From Synechococcus sp. AG-673-B04 (GTDB taxonomy: Bacteria; Cyanobacteriota; Cyanobacteriia; PCC-6307; Cyanobiaceae), in contig QCTG01000002.1 in NCBI GenBank assembly GCA_003211235.1, forward strand, positions 1 through 64,000: a stretch of 64,000 bases of DNA, written 5' to 3'. Each line of letters starts with the position of its first letter. Position 1 is the stretch's first letter. A program made the position numbers and the translations under genes. Under the pieces are notes generated by a model, which saw nothing but the letters and a program-made list of their open reading frames with translations, did not search any database and was not told the origin of the DNA. Below, piece after piece: positions 1 to 7,952 of this stretch.

Positions 1-2
1 TC

Positions 3-389
3 AATAAATCTATTGTTCCGCGTGGAGGAACGTTATCCAAGATCAAATTTAAGCAGCGTCGTAATGGAACGTATTTTATCAAGATCTTTCAGGGCACCAA
101 CAATGACTGTCGAGTCTCCAAACGGGAGCTGATTTATAAAGGCAAGTGTAGAGATGGGCTTGAAAGCGATATTTCGACAAATTTTTCTGGGCAGATTCGA
201 TTGAAAAAGAATATGCATATGTGCGAGTGGATGGCCGCAAAATTTCCAGATGATTTGATATATTGCACAATGGGATATATTCCTACGACTTATGCTTGAC
301 TGTTAATCGATAGTGATGGAGCGAGTTTTAAGTTTAACGGTATTAGCGATTTTGCATCAGACAACGTTTATCCTATTGCTGACTACTAG
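3..389 (+). pseudogene. Partial, interrupted member of an unrecognised family with an EF-hand-like loop
   Basis: The reading frame is open at the left edge of the window, so the 5' end is missing. It runs to an in-frame TGA at 297-299 and then continues without another stop to a TAG at 387-389. Its first 70 codons align without gaps to the product of the minus-strand gene at 3477-3942; I count 27 identical residues, beginning at a shared NKSI. Similarity continues past the TGA: the ends VYPIADY (here) and LFNPISDFA (there) match in position. I therefore read the TGA as a premature stop in a decaying copy, although a natural stop cannot be excluded. The shared segment resembles a calcium-binding loop, but this copy has Gly at loop position 1. 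Function unknown. Confidence 0.6.
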
Positions 390-1348
390 TCACAGTTTGA
401 CTTGTTTGAGAGGGGCCTTGGAAGTATGATGCAGGAATAAAGTGTTCTCATCTATTTGAATGGATAAACAATTGGAAAGCCAGGTTTTGGCTCTAAGTGA
501 CGATATAATATGGATTATGGTGTAGTTACTCGTCATAATTTATCTACTAATAAAGGAGATCTCAACAGCTTCGGTCTCCCAGCCGTAGGAGATAGTTCTT
601 CACGATAGCATTCGAGCCTTGGATTCACTGAATGTATCGCAGTGGCTTTGTAGCTTGTGTTGTGATGCTTCTGATTTCGCGGGAAAGCATTTTGATTTCA
701 CAAACACCAGCCTATTTAGGGCGGCATTTATAGCGTTGTACAATATCATAATTCTAGTCACTCTTGTTATCACTTAAGTCCAAAATTTCGGGACAGAATG
801 ATCATGATCTAGCTCAGCATTTACTTTAAGCTACCACTGGAGTACTTAAATCTGGTTTCAACGTCTCGAAAGTATAATTTTCATCAGAACAGTCAGTGTC
901 ATATTGTTGAACTTGGCTCGGTAAAATATCTCTGCGCTTTCAACTGAAGACCCATCTATTTCTTGGCTTGTTGCTCTTTCTTGCTATTCACCATGTTTTG
1001 GATGAGGCCAACTGTTCAATGAGTTTGTAGTTTGTGTGAGAGCAGAATTGATATCTAGATTTTGTAGAAATTTTTTGGCTGATTTTTCTTAAATAGTTCA
1101 AACCTCTTTGTTTATAAGTTATATTGTTATGAAGGATTTATTCAATTCTTGATCAACGAGCTATAGGGAATAATTCAGAACCCGTTTTGATTTGGCATCA
1201 TTACGATTTCGATAATGCTATTTATTTTCTTACAAGTCAAATAGGCGTTTTGCACAGAGTTCGCGCCATTTCGGTTTTGTCGACAGTGGTATGGCTGATT
1301 GTGAATGAGTAGTTGTTGCTAACAGTTTTTACCGTGTCTATCTTTTAG
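390..1348. other. AT-rich stretch without a convincing gene
   Basis: All six frames are broken by frequent stops. The longest suggestive item is a 33-codon ATG frame from 632 whose product starts MYR and is hydrophobic, like a signal peptide, but it ends quickly. I see no RNA gene, repeat or terminator here. The composition is much more AT-rich than the rest of the window, which suits degraded accessory DNA. Confidence 0.5.
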
Positions 1349-1798
1349 ATGTATCGTCTAGCTGCCGTGCGTGCTTTTCCCGCTTTATCATTGTTAGTCG
1401 TTGCTACAAATCCTTTTGCCGTTAGTAGTCCACTTGCAAATAAAATTGACAAACCATCATTGTTAACTTCTATACAGCAACGCAGGGTGTCTAATTTCGG
1501 TTTCGTGGCTGGAATAAGATGTCAGATAGGTAAATCTATTTTATCTAAGGCCCAAGCTGAAAAAGCTATTGCTGACGAAGTTAGTCCTGATGATATTGAT
1601 TTTTTGAACGACAAAAGAGTTGTCACCCCTTTAAGTTCATATAGCGAATATTTGTACAATACTTTTGAGGATTGCACGTTTACTTCCCTCGATATTGTGG
1701 TAAATAAAAAAATTGAATTATTTCGAGAAATGGCTGAACTTGTGCTGCATAATGAATATTATTCGAAAAAAATAAACGATATAAGACTCTATCGGTGA
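1349..1798 (+). CDS. Hypothetical secreted protein
   Basis: This 149-residue ORF starts with a typical signal peptide: MYR, a hydrophobic stretch of about 20 residues, then a small-residue region near residue 30. The mature part is mixed and polar, with two cysteines that could pair after export, and a lysine-rich C-terminus. I do not recognise a family. It stands alone in AT-rich DNA with about a kilobase of non-coding sequence upstream and no clear Shine-Dalgarno site. The length without a stop in this composition, plus the signal peptide, favour a real gene. Its codon use is AT-rich, unlike the core genes downstream, which suggests foreign origin or relaxed selection. Confidence 0.5.
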   Translation: MYRLAAVRAFPALSLLVVATNPFAVSSPLANKIDKPSLLTSIQQRRVSNFGFVAGIRCQIGKSILSKAQAEKAIADEVSPDDIDFLNDKRVVTPLSSYSEYLYNTFEDCTFTSLDIVVNKKIELFREMAELVLHNEYYSKKINDIRLYR

Positions 1799-1895
1799 TT
1801 GCTTAGATTATATCTAAGGCTCAAATATCAATTGTTTTGATGGTTTGCCTTTGCTCCTCCTTTGGTGCTTGAATGGTGATACGCCCCCATCCGTC

Positions 1896-2126
1896 ATGCC
1901 TTGTACCGCTAAGAGTGAGCTTCAAGAATTGAAGAAGCAGATCTATCGGTTACACAAGGAATACTTGGACAATGGCGATGACTACAACGGTTTTATTCAC
2001 GATTTGTCTGTGCTTGTTTCAGACGGTCTTGAGGATGGATATTCAGCAAGGCAAATGGCTAAAAAAATTGATGATTACGTAGAAGAATTAAAGCAGCTCA
2101 ATAGTGAAAGTATTCAAATAATTTAA
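1896..2126 (+). CDS. Small hypothetical protein, helical
   Basis: A longer frame opens at 1845, but its first 17 residues (LLLLW and a proline-rich stretch) look unlike the rest, so I prefer the internal ATG at 1896, giving 76 residues. The product is charged and predicted helical, with Lys/Glu/Leu-rich segments at both ends around a central DDYNG-type turn. I recognise no domain. It follows the secreted ORF by about 100 bases on the same strand and could share its transcript. Confidence is limited by its size and the poor ribosome binding site. Confidence 0.4.
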   Translation: MPCTAKSELQELKKQIYRLHKEYLDNGDDYNGFIHDLSVLVSDGLEDGYSARQMAKKIDDYVEELKQLNSESIQII

Positions 2127-2689
2127 TCCGATAAACCGGTAGACTTTCCTGGTCAGAAGTGTACTAAAAACGAGTGATAAGTATATTGATCTAACTCTTC
2201 TATTTCATTGTGATCAATGGATTGTCTATGGTTAGAAGCTGACGGATTGGTTCCTAAGATCCTATACCTTCTTCTTGTTCTGCGTCCTGTGCAGCTTGAA
2301 CAGGTTTTGCTCAGCTCTCTTGACGCAAGCGAAATGGCATGTCTCCTTCACAACAACCATTAAAAGTCACCTCAACCCCCAGTATTGGCGATCTGATCAG
2401 GCTTTCTTTCTTCTAGCTCTTTTCTGGTCAGTAGAACCCGTCTCAATTGTTCCTAGTTCATGAAACGAGTCATCCAGTCTGAACGCTGGGCATTCGAACT
2501 CATGCTGTTGTAGAACCCTGAGCACGGTTCAGAGTATTCCATATCCCCCGATATGAATTCTCTAGACCGGTGTCTGAGAAGGTTTAAGAGGGTTCTGGAG
2601 GATTGATAAATTTACTAGAAAAATTCTCCTTCATGAGAAGTAATTAATTCTTAGGTTGCTAAGTGGATTTATATGTCCTGATGAGACTA
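2127..2689. other. Gene-poor stretch
   Basis: No ORF here looks like a protein; the 62-codon plus frame at 2275-2463 has unconvincing composition. A perfect 6-bp stem with a CCCC loop lies at 2540-2555, without a following T-run, so it is not a convincing terminator. The stretch is non-coding as far as I can see. Confidence 0.45.
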
Positions 2690-3013
2690 TTAGACTTCCT
2701 TTGTCCACTCATATTCAGATTGATTGGCTGACGCTATTTCTTCTGTTGGTACACCATCAATGACCAGATCAGCTAGATCAATCAGCCAACTTCGTCTCAT
2801 CCTTTTGACAAAATGAACATCGTTTATTTGACAAGGATATTCAACGAGATATCCGCGCCAACCTCCTTCAAAAACCGGAGTCTCTTGCCTGACGATTTTA
2901 TAGCCAGCTTCAGTGAGGATATTCTTGGCCAATTCATGAGCACTGATATTTCTTTGAAGAGCTATTTTTTGCACTTTGCTGATTTTTCTTGGTCGCGGTC
3001 GTTTGTCTAGCAT
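2690..3013 (-). CDS. Hypothetical protein, 107 aa
   Basis: The product is basic at its N-terminus (MLDKRPRPRKISK), followed by an amphipathic helix, a GGWRGYLVEYP segment and an acidic tryptophan-containing tail. It has the composition of a soluble protein and a continuous frame, unlike surrounding AT-rich DNA. I recognise no family. The basic start could bind nucleic acid, but that is only an inference. A plus-strand ORF at 2813-3010 covers the same bases and looks like its shadow. Confidence 0.5.
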   Translation of the reverse strand: MLDKRPRPRKISKVQKIALQRNISAHELAKNILTEAGYKIVRQETPVFEGGWRGYLVEYPCQINDVHFVKRMRRSWLIDLADLVIDGVPTEEIASANQSEYEWTKEV

Positions 3014-3216
3014 GGGCTTTTGGAGGATTCTTGTTAAAGTCTACAAGTAAACTAGAAGACAAGAGAAGCAGAGCCTTATTATTCTTCCAGAAACTGCCTT
3101 GGTTTGTGAAAAAGTTTTAGCGCTGGTTGATGAGGTATTCACGACCAATAAAGCGATTGAGACGTTCAGTGAAAGACAGGATAAATTGATCAGAGCGAAT
3201 TGTTCTTGAAATAGCT

Positions 3217-3309
3217 CTAATGAGGCAATCCGCGCATCAACCAGGTTTCAAAAGCAAAGAAGACAACAAAGAAAGCAGAGACAAATCCAACCAGGATTTT
3301 TCCAGACAT
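3217..3309 (-). CDS. Possible 30-residue single-span membrane peptide
   Basis: Starting at an ATG on the minus strand, the frame encodes 30 residues: MSGK, a hydrophobic span of about 18 residues (ILVGFVSAFFVVFFAFE), and a polar end (TWLMRGLPH). This is the size and shape of small photosystem or cytochrome b6f subunits, but I cannot match it to a named one. There is no good ribosome binding site. A hydrophobic run of this kind can occur by chance in AT-rich DNA, so it is a candidate only. Confidence 0.35.
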   Translation of the reverse strand: MSGKILVGFVSAFFVVFFAFETWLMRGLPH

Positions 3310-3476
3310 TTGAGTACTATGCATGTTGTCTGATTATGGCGACACAGCCGCTGCGTGCAACTGATTGAAATCCTTATTTCAAGATCAAGGTAAAATAAAA
3401 CTTAGATGAAAATATTCTTGAATAAATTATGCGGGAAATATTATGACTTGAAATTATTTCTCCGAGCAAGGGTCGC

Positions 3477-3942
3477 TCAGGCAAAGTCGCTTATTGGGTT
3501 AAAGAGGTCGTGGTGTCCAAGTAACTCGTCATCTCCATAAGGTATGAAATCGTATTTTGTGCCAATTACATTCGACTTTAATCTTAGATCGGTGAATGTC
3601 GGAACGTAATCTTTAGTGCAAATAATGCTCTCGCCGGGTTTCTTTTGCATCTCCCGATCACATCTATGCATTTGTTTTTAAACGTGATCGTACCAAAAAA
3701 TCTGTAAGATCATCAGGGATGAATGCATCTTTGATTTTGCCTTTAAAAATCAAGTCCTTCTTCGTTATCTCCAGGTCACCATTCAGATCTTGATACACCT
3801 TGGCTTTGATGATTCCTGGCTTCTTTTTGATCAGTTTGATGAACCCAAGTAACTCGCCCTTATACTCAATTGATTTGTTGAACTCAAACGTTTCGAATGC
3901 AAAAATTGATGTTGCTTTGATCGTTCGAATCTTGGCAGGCAT
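3477..3942 (-). pseudogene. Frameshifted member of the unknown family at 3-389
   Basis: Two overlapping minus-strand frames, 3942-3664 (92 aa) and 3671-3477 (64 aa), together match the gene fragment at 3-389 along its length. At the joint, the left copy reads AATATGCAT where this one reads AATGCAT, so a 2-base deletion explains the shift. The first frame contains DLNGDLEITKKD, which fits the 12-residue EF-hand/dockerin-type calcium loop (Asp1, Asn3, Asp5, Ile8, Asp12). The restored product would be about 155 residues with no signal peptide. Function unknown; what is visible is a soluble, lysine-rich protein with one possible Ca2+ loop. Confidence 0.6.
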
Positions 3943-4359
3943 TGAAAATTATTGCATCATTGATCATTCTGGCAACTGTATTTCAAAGTGCAAGCCAGGG
4001 CAATTGTTTATGGGATGGCTTGATCAAGCTCAATTTTTGAATGCTGAAGACGACCAAGCTGACGAGAGCATTGGATTGGGGTTTTTCTTTGTTTGCTTTC
4101 TCACTCAGTTGAGGGATGTGTCAGCCATGAATGAATGAGATCATGAAAGTACATCCCTCAACCGAAAATGAATTACGCACGAATTCTGCTGGTCAAACGC
4201 CAGGAAGAACTTTAAAAAACACTTTTATCAAAGCTAACAATATTCGAGCATGCAGTTGTGGTCGATGAGCTCGCACATATTGAATCAACTCTTTCTGATC
4301 TTAGGCAGTTGAGAAAATAAGTCCAAAAAGCTTATTATATCATGATTGAATGATATTGA
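3943..4359. other. Gene-poor stretch with ORF remnants
   Basis: A plus frame through 3800-4138 is mostly the shadow of the minus-strand gene at 3477-3942. After it, only short frames occur, including a 41-codon one from 4143 and a helical tail frame ending in RQLRK near 4320. None has a start site or length that supports a gene. They may be remnants of decayed coding sequence. Confidence 0.4.
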
Positions 4360-4572
4360 TTGACGAGTTCAAAATGGTTTGTTCTCAAAGCTGACAGGAT
4401 TCAGCTGCTTTTCCCCGAGTCCTATTCCGGCATGATGGTATCAGGGAGCTTATGGCATGCAATTGAAGGCTTGATTGACGGCCGCCGATGCTTTCCAAAG
4501 GGAAGGCAAACAGCTCCTCGCTGGATGGCTCGCGATGCTCAGGAACGATTGCGATCAGCAGTCATAAAATAG
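4360..4572 (+). CDS. Hypothetical protein, 70 aa
   Basis: The frame begins with TTG (MTSSKWFVLKADRIQ) and encodes a tryptophan- and arginine-containing small protein with a GSLWHAIEGLIDGRR segment. I do not recognise it. Its last 18 bases overlap the end of the convergent ORF at 4555-4812. The TTG start, short length and lack of a clear ribosome binding site make it doubtful, but base composition begins to rise here toward the core-genome level. Confidence 0.35.
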   Translation: MTSSKWFVLKADRIQLLFPESYSGMMVSGSLWHAIEGLIDGRRCFPKGRQTAPRWMARDAQERLRSAVIK

Positions 4573-4812
4573 TTCTGCTTTCTGATCCCGCTTGAACGGT
4601 TCAGATTCCATCATTTCTGATTCATCATAGGCAGAGGACCCATAGATCTTTGATACGGGAAACACCTTCTGCACCCGAAGCGATGATATCCGTTTTGCCA
4701 GCAGTTCAAGGGAACACTTGGCTGCTGAAAGGACTTTGCTCATTTGAGTTCCTTTGCTTTTCTCGATTAATAGCAAGGGTATTTCATCGGTGCTATAGGT
4801 ATTTGAATTCAT
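4555..4812 (-). CDS. Hypothetical protein, 85 aa
   Basis: The product is a soluble, serine- and lysine-rich protein without a signal peptide or membrane segment; an inner Met at residue 24 (MSKVLSAAKCS) could be the true start. I recognise no family. It converges with the ORF at 4360-4572. The alternative plus-strand ORF over the same bases (4650-4838) has a less protein-like composition. Confidence 0.35.
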   Translation of the reverse strand: MNSNTYSTDEIPLLLIEKSKGTQMSKVLSAAKCSLELLAKRISSLRVQKVFPVSKIYGSSAYDESEMMESEPFKRDQKAELFYDC

Positions 4813-5451
4813 ATTTCACAGTGCACGTGAACTGTTGACCAATGTGCCAGGGCGAGTTAGTCCTGCATTCAGGTTTTGTTCCACTGGTTGCTGCTGAGCG
4901 ATTGACGTTGCTTCACCCTGACGTGCGTGGGCACCATCGCAATAACCTTGACCGGTTCATGTTGAAGCGGGCGTTGCTAATTCGGTGGATCAGTCCTGTT
5001 AACAAGTCTGTTGGTTTCAATCTGGCAGTTTTGTTGTTGTGCGATCGACCCCATTAATGTGATTTGTTTGGTCGGTTTTTTCCTCGACAGGGTTTAGGCC
5101 TAAGCAAGTTGAGTTTGATTTGTGCTCAGCAGCTCGCACAGCTGCTGCAGCACTGCTCACTGCCACCCAAGCCATCAGCGCAGGATTGTGAGCAGTACCT
5201 CTTTCCGTCCTTCTCAATCCCAGAGTGTTGAGCAACGCTGCAGCCGCATGGCTCACAGGCGCAGACAGTTGTTGTCTTCGTCATCTGAATTCCTTACGTC
5301 TCCACCTTCTCTAGGGCAGGGTCATGAGCTCTTGCATCCCCCACTGAGGGATTGATTCAGAACCTCGCAACCACGTTTCCCTACCCGACTGCTTCACAAA
5401 AAAACACGCCAGCACTCAGCCTTCCAGCGTTTGAATCTCAGACAGTTTCTC
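4813..5451. other. No confident gene; several competing short ORFs
   Basis: Short frames compete on both strands: plus 4842-5057, minus 5017-5256 and plus 5122-5355. The minus one (79 aa, alanine-rich N-terminal half) is the most protein-like, but I would not call it. No terminator or RNA gene is evident downstream of the cupin gene that ends at 5452. Confidence 0.4.
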
Positions 5452-5928
5452 TCAGGGTTGCGTATTTGGGACGAGATCGATCACCACCGCTGTGGCGGGT
5501 TGGTCCGATTCATTTCGCCAGCCATGGAGCACACCGGTTGACTCAAAGACGGCATCTCCCGCCGTCCTCTGGATTGATCGCGGGGCTGATCCATCGTCGC
5601 GGACTTCGATCAGAGTCCCTTTGATCACGTAGGCGACGCCTGGTCGCCTCTGATGCTGATGCCATGCCACGGATCCACCAGGGGCGATCGTGATGCGTCG
5701 GGTGCGCAGCATCCTCCCGTTCATGGCGCTGAATTCCCCCGAGAGATCCAGATTGCCCAGCGGTTCAATGCCCACCTTCGTGTTGATTGAGGGTGCACCG
5801 GGGGGCGGCATCCGCTGTTCCTTTGCGGGGATAACGGTCTGCACTGCGTTGTTCTCATGTGCCATCGCAGCTGTTCCCGCCATGACAAGGCCCGTGAGGG
5901 TGATGACCGATAGGACAGGCGCTCGCAT
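5452..5928 (-). CDS. Periplasmic cupin-domain protein
   Basis: The 158-residue product has an N-terminal signal peptide (basic start, hydrophobic stretch to about residue 20, AMA cleavage-type site) and a single cupin barrel. Cupin motif 1 is seen in APGGSVAWHQHQRRPGVAYVI, with the HxH metal ligands and a downstream Glu in the strand that follows; motif 2 is GDAVFESTGVLHGWRN. Such proteins bind a divalent metal and may act as small-molecule oxidases, isomerases or binding proteins; the substrate cannot be inferred. It is the first clearly core-like gene after the AT-rich segment. Confidence 0.75.
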   Translation of the reverse strand: MRAPVLSVITLTGLVMAGTAAMAHENNAVQTVIPAKEQRMPPPGAPSINTKVGIEPLGNLDLSGEFSAMNGRMLRTRRITIAPGGSVAWHQHQRRPGVAYVIKGTLIEVRDDGSAPRSIQRTAGDAVFESTGVLHGWRNESDQPATAVVIDLVPNTQP

Positions 5929-6189
5929 ATCGCACTGGGATGAGTTCTTTTCGATTTAACTACTGCAGAGGCATGCATGCCTGATGTGTTCCCTTTTTTC
6001 GTTTCCTTACGTTGGCAAAAAAAGTCAAGCCGTTGGATCAGTCAGCCAAGAGTTGTTTTAGATCTTGAATCCGCCTTTTTCGATAAGTGGGTATAAGCAG
6101 ATCATTGGTTCGGTTACGGTCGACATTGAATACTGTTCAATTGGCGTAAGAATGATTTGGGTGTAGTATGAATTGTTTGTCATATTCCA

Positions 6190-6402
6190 ATGGATAAAGA
6201 GCCCAATGGTGTTATTTCCAATATTCTCTTCTTTTCTGCGAATTTGTTTCTCTATCTGGTTCCCATCTTCATAGGTTTTGCGATTTACAGTGAATATGGT
6301 GCTGAGCCAGTCGCATCGTTGGCATTCCTCGCTTATCTGCCTGTTTTGGGGTTTCGTATGACGAAGATCATCAAGGCCATCATCAAAAATGAAGTCAAAT
6401 AG
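6190..6402 (+). CDS. Small membrane protein, hypothetical
   Basis: A 70-residue ORF with two predicted membrane spans: residues about 12-33 (LFFSANLFLYLVPIFIGF) and 42-57, ending in a lysine-rich cytoplasmic tail. I do not recognise a family. The size and topology resemble many small thylakoid or plasma-membrane proteins of picocyanobacteria. A minus ORF of 136 codons overlaps it and appears to be its shadow because the hydrophobic pattern belongs to the plus frame. Confidence 0.5.
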   Translation: MDKEPNGVISNILFFSANLFLYLVPIFIGFAIYSEYGAEPVASLAFLAYLPVLGFRMTKIIKAIIKNEVK

Positions 6403-6664
6403 GCGTTGAGAAGTTAAGCCACTTTCATGGCCTGATTTGCATGGATCACCAGCCCTGATGGCGTTCACCTTGAACTGGTTACGAATGCTCTGGGAGTTCT
6501 TCTGCGCTTCCTCACGGGTCCTCTTGCTTTCCTTTTGACAGACATTCAGTCAGGCTTTGAACGCATGCCATGGGTCTGTCTATAAAGACGTCTCAGCATG
6601 CTGAGCCTGAATCCTCCGTGGTTGTCGACTGAGGCTTGCAAGCATTGGCGGTTCACCATCACCA
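6403..6664. other. Non-coding stretch with a 14-bp palindrome
   Basis: No ORF is convincing. A perfect palindrome, CTCAGCATGCTGAG, lies at 6592-6605, and a 7-bp inverted repeat (GACAGAC at 6537-6543, GTCTGTC at 6574-6580) lies just before it. The palindrome could be an operator for the gene beginning at 6665, but no partner regulator is evident. Confidence 0.3.
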
Positions 6665-6901
6665 ATGATTTCTGTGTTGATTCCTGGGGCAATCACGTTC
6701 GTATCCGCGCTGTTGTTGCAAGCAGCAGGCATTCCTGAATCTGCTGAGCCGATTCGTTTTCTTCCGGATGACGCCCAGGTGGCCTGCCGAGCCATTCTTC
6801 CCCAGTGCTTCCACCGCGAGGACTGGGCCAGGCTTTGTAGAGATCAGCTGTACATTCGCGAAGCCCATCCTGTGGCCTGTGAACTCGCCGAAGTGTCCTG
6901 A
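6665..6901 (+). CDS. Small hypothetical exported protein
   Basis: The 78-residue product starts with a hydrophobic stretch (MISVLIPGAITFVSALLLQ) that reads as a signal peptide or anchor, followed by a polar part with four cysteines that could form disulfides in the periplasm or lumen. I do not recognise the family. It abuts, in convergent orientation, the DUF2103 gene ending at 6902. Competing minus-strand frames exist, but the signal-peptide pattern supports this one. Confidence 0.5.
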   Translation: MISVLIPGAITFVSALLLQAAGIPESAEPIRFLPDDAQVACRAILPQCFHREDWARLCRDQLYIREAHPVACELAEVS

Positions 6902-7270
6902 TCAGGGTTGGTGCTGCTCCACCGCAGTGCGCAGTTGTTCGGCGTCCAGTTCGGTGACCACAAAAACCTCCTGGGCCATGGATCCTTTGCGGGCCATCAT
7001 TTTGTATCCACCACGAATGGGTGCTGAAACCCTGAGCTGCAGCGTCTGGCAACGTCCTCTCACGCGGCTGATCACCGCCGGAGTGATCGTCTGGATCCCT
7101 CGCTCTTTGGCAAGACGCTTCAACAGGGGAATCAACCCGTCTATGTAGGTGCTGTGCGTAACGACGACCCTGCCCAATTCAGTAATAAACCCTGAGATCG
7201 GCGAGACCCTAGCCAGCCTGGCTATGCCGGAGACAGCTCCGCGTGTCGTGATGCTGAAATCCGTCGACAC
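6902..7270 (-). CDS. DUF2103 family protein
   Basis: The 122-residue product contains the block that characterises this small cyanobacterial family: VVVTHSTYIDGLIPLLKRLA near residue 34, an ITPAVISRVRG block, and the LRVSAPIRGGYKMMARKGS segment followed by EVFVVT. The family is annotated as a predicted metal-binding protein of unknown role. The start is GTG. It overlaps the 5' end of the divergent ORF at 7251 by about 20 bases, so one of the two starts may be shorter than drawn. Confidence 0.75.
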   Translation of the reverse strand: MSTDFSITTRGAVSGIARLARVSPISGFITELGRVVVTHSTYIDGLIPLLKRLAKERGIQTITPAVISRVRGRCQTLQLRVSAPIRGGYKMMARKGSMAQEVFVVTELDAEQLRTAVEQHQP

Positions 7271-7478
7271 CCTGCGTGATGCAGTGTCTGGTCCCCTGAC
7301 GGATCGCTGTGGTACTCAGGCCCGGATGCTCACGGCAGAACTGCATGGTGATGAAGTGCGTGGCCTCGCCCTTTGTCCCGGGCGTGTTGTGCGTTTTGTA
7401 ATGGATGCCCAGACCAGTCGACTGAGCACGGTTGATTTGTTGCGTCTCACGCAGGCCAGCCGTAAACCAGCGGCTTGA
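7251..7478 (+). CDS. Hypothetical protein, 75 aa
   Basis: A longer frame opens at 7149 but would lie inside the DUF2103 gene; the ATG at 7251 is a more reasonable start and another Met follows at residue 26. The product is soluble, with no motif I recognise; the C-terminal part (CPGRVVRFVMDAQTSRLSTV) looks like a small beta-rich fold. It converges with clpS, sharing the boundary at 7478/7479. Confidence 0.5.
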   Translation: MLKSVDTLRDAVSGPLTDRCGTQARMLTAELHGDEVRGLALCPGRVVRFVMDAQTSRLSTVDLLRLTQASRKPAA

Positions 7479-7775
7479 TCAGCATCGTTCCAAGGGAGCC
7501 ATGGTGAGCCCTTCAGCAGTGAGTTGCTGGTGGTAGAGCTCAGCCTGCTCAAGGGGGCCGCACCACACTTCTGCTGATCCTTGACCGTCGATGCGGTTGG
7601 CAAGGGCCCAGGCCTTCTCTTCGCTGACACCGGGGATGATGCGACGCAGACAGTCCACAACATGTTGGAAGGTGTTGACTTCGTCATCCAGAACAATCAC
7701 GCGCGCCTGGGGATACCGTTTGGTGGTGGCCTGCCGATCCAGCAGTGCAGCTGAGCCCGGACTGGAGTTAGTCAT
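7479..7775 (-). CDS. clpS: ATP-dependent Clp protease adaptor ClpS
   Basis: ClpS binds the N-domain of ClpA/ClpC and delivers N-degron substrates to the Clp protease. The 98-residue product carries the family signature VIVLDDEVNTFQHVVDCL and a C-terminal ClpS fold ending with the AELYHQQLTAEGL helix. I chose the ATG at 7775 instead of 7808 because family members have a short unstructured N-terminus before this motif. A clpP gene lies 1.1 kb away at 8880, so adaptor and protease subunit are near neighbours. Confidence 0.9.
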   Translation of the reverse strand: MTNSSPGSAALLDRQATTKRYPQARVIVLDDEVNTFQHVVDCLRRIIPGVSEEKAWALANRIDGQGSAEVWCGPLEQAELYHQQLTAEGLTMAPLERC

Positions 7776-7846
7776 GACAGTTGCCACCAATTGAGGTAAC
7801 AGACGCATGACCTAGGTAAGATTTGAAGGCCACTTTGGTCAAGACC

Positions 7847-7948
7847 ATGCTGTTCACACTGGGTTGGGCCTCATTAGCCGCCATGTTCAGCTTCTCGATT
7901 GCCATGGTCGTCTGGGGACGCAACGGCGACGGCACGATCAACTTCTGA
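7847..7948 (+). CDS. petN: Cytochrome b6f complex subunit VIII (PetN)
   Basis: The 33-residue product, one membrane span followed by the conserved [10 protein letters not shown] segment, is the typical PetN of picocyanobacteria. PetN sits in the thylakoid membrane and is needed for assembly and stability of the b6f complex. It diverges from clpS; the 71-base gap must contain both promoters. Confidence 0.92.
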   Translation: MLFTLGWASLAAMFSFSIAMVVWGRNGDGTINF

Positions 7949-7952
7949 GCCA

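Noticed and set aside
2275..2463. 62-codon plus ORF
   Set aside because: Low-complexity hydrophobic composition without a plausible start; AT-rich non-coding surroundings.
2540..2555. CATATC-CCCC-GATATG hairpin as a terminator
   Set aside because: The stem is only 6 bp and no T-run follows. There is no confident gene end nearby.
4143..4268. 41-codon ATG ORF
   Set aside because: Too short, with no ribosome binding site or recognisable feature. May be a decayed remnant.
4842..5355. Three overlapping short ORFs on both strands
   Set aside because: None has a start site, motif or composition that separates it from chance. Only listed as a gene-poor region.
6058..6468. 136-codon minus ORF
   Set aside because: Overlaps the 70-residue membrane protein on the plus strand, whose hydrophobic segments look real. 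The minus product has no protein-like pattern.
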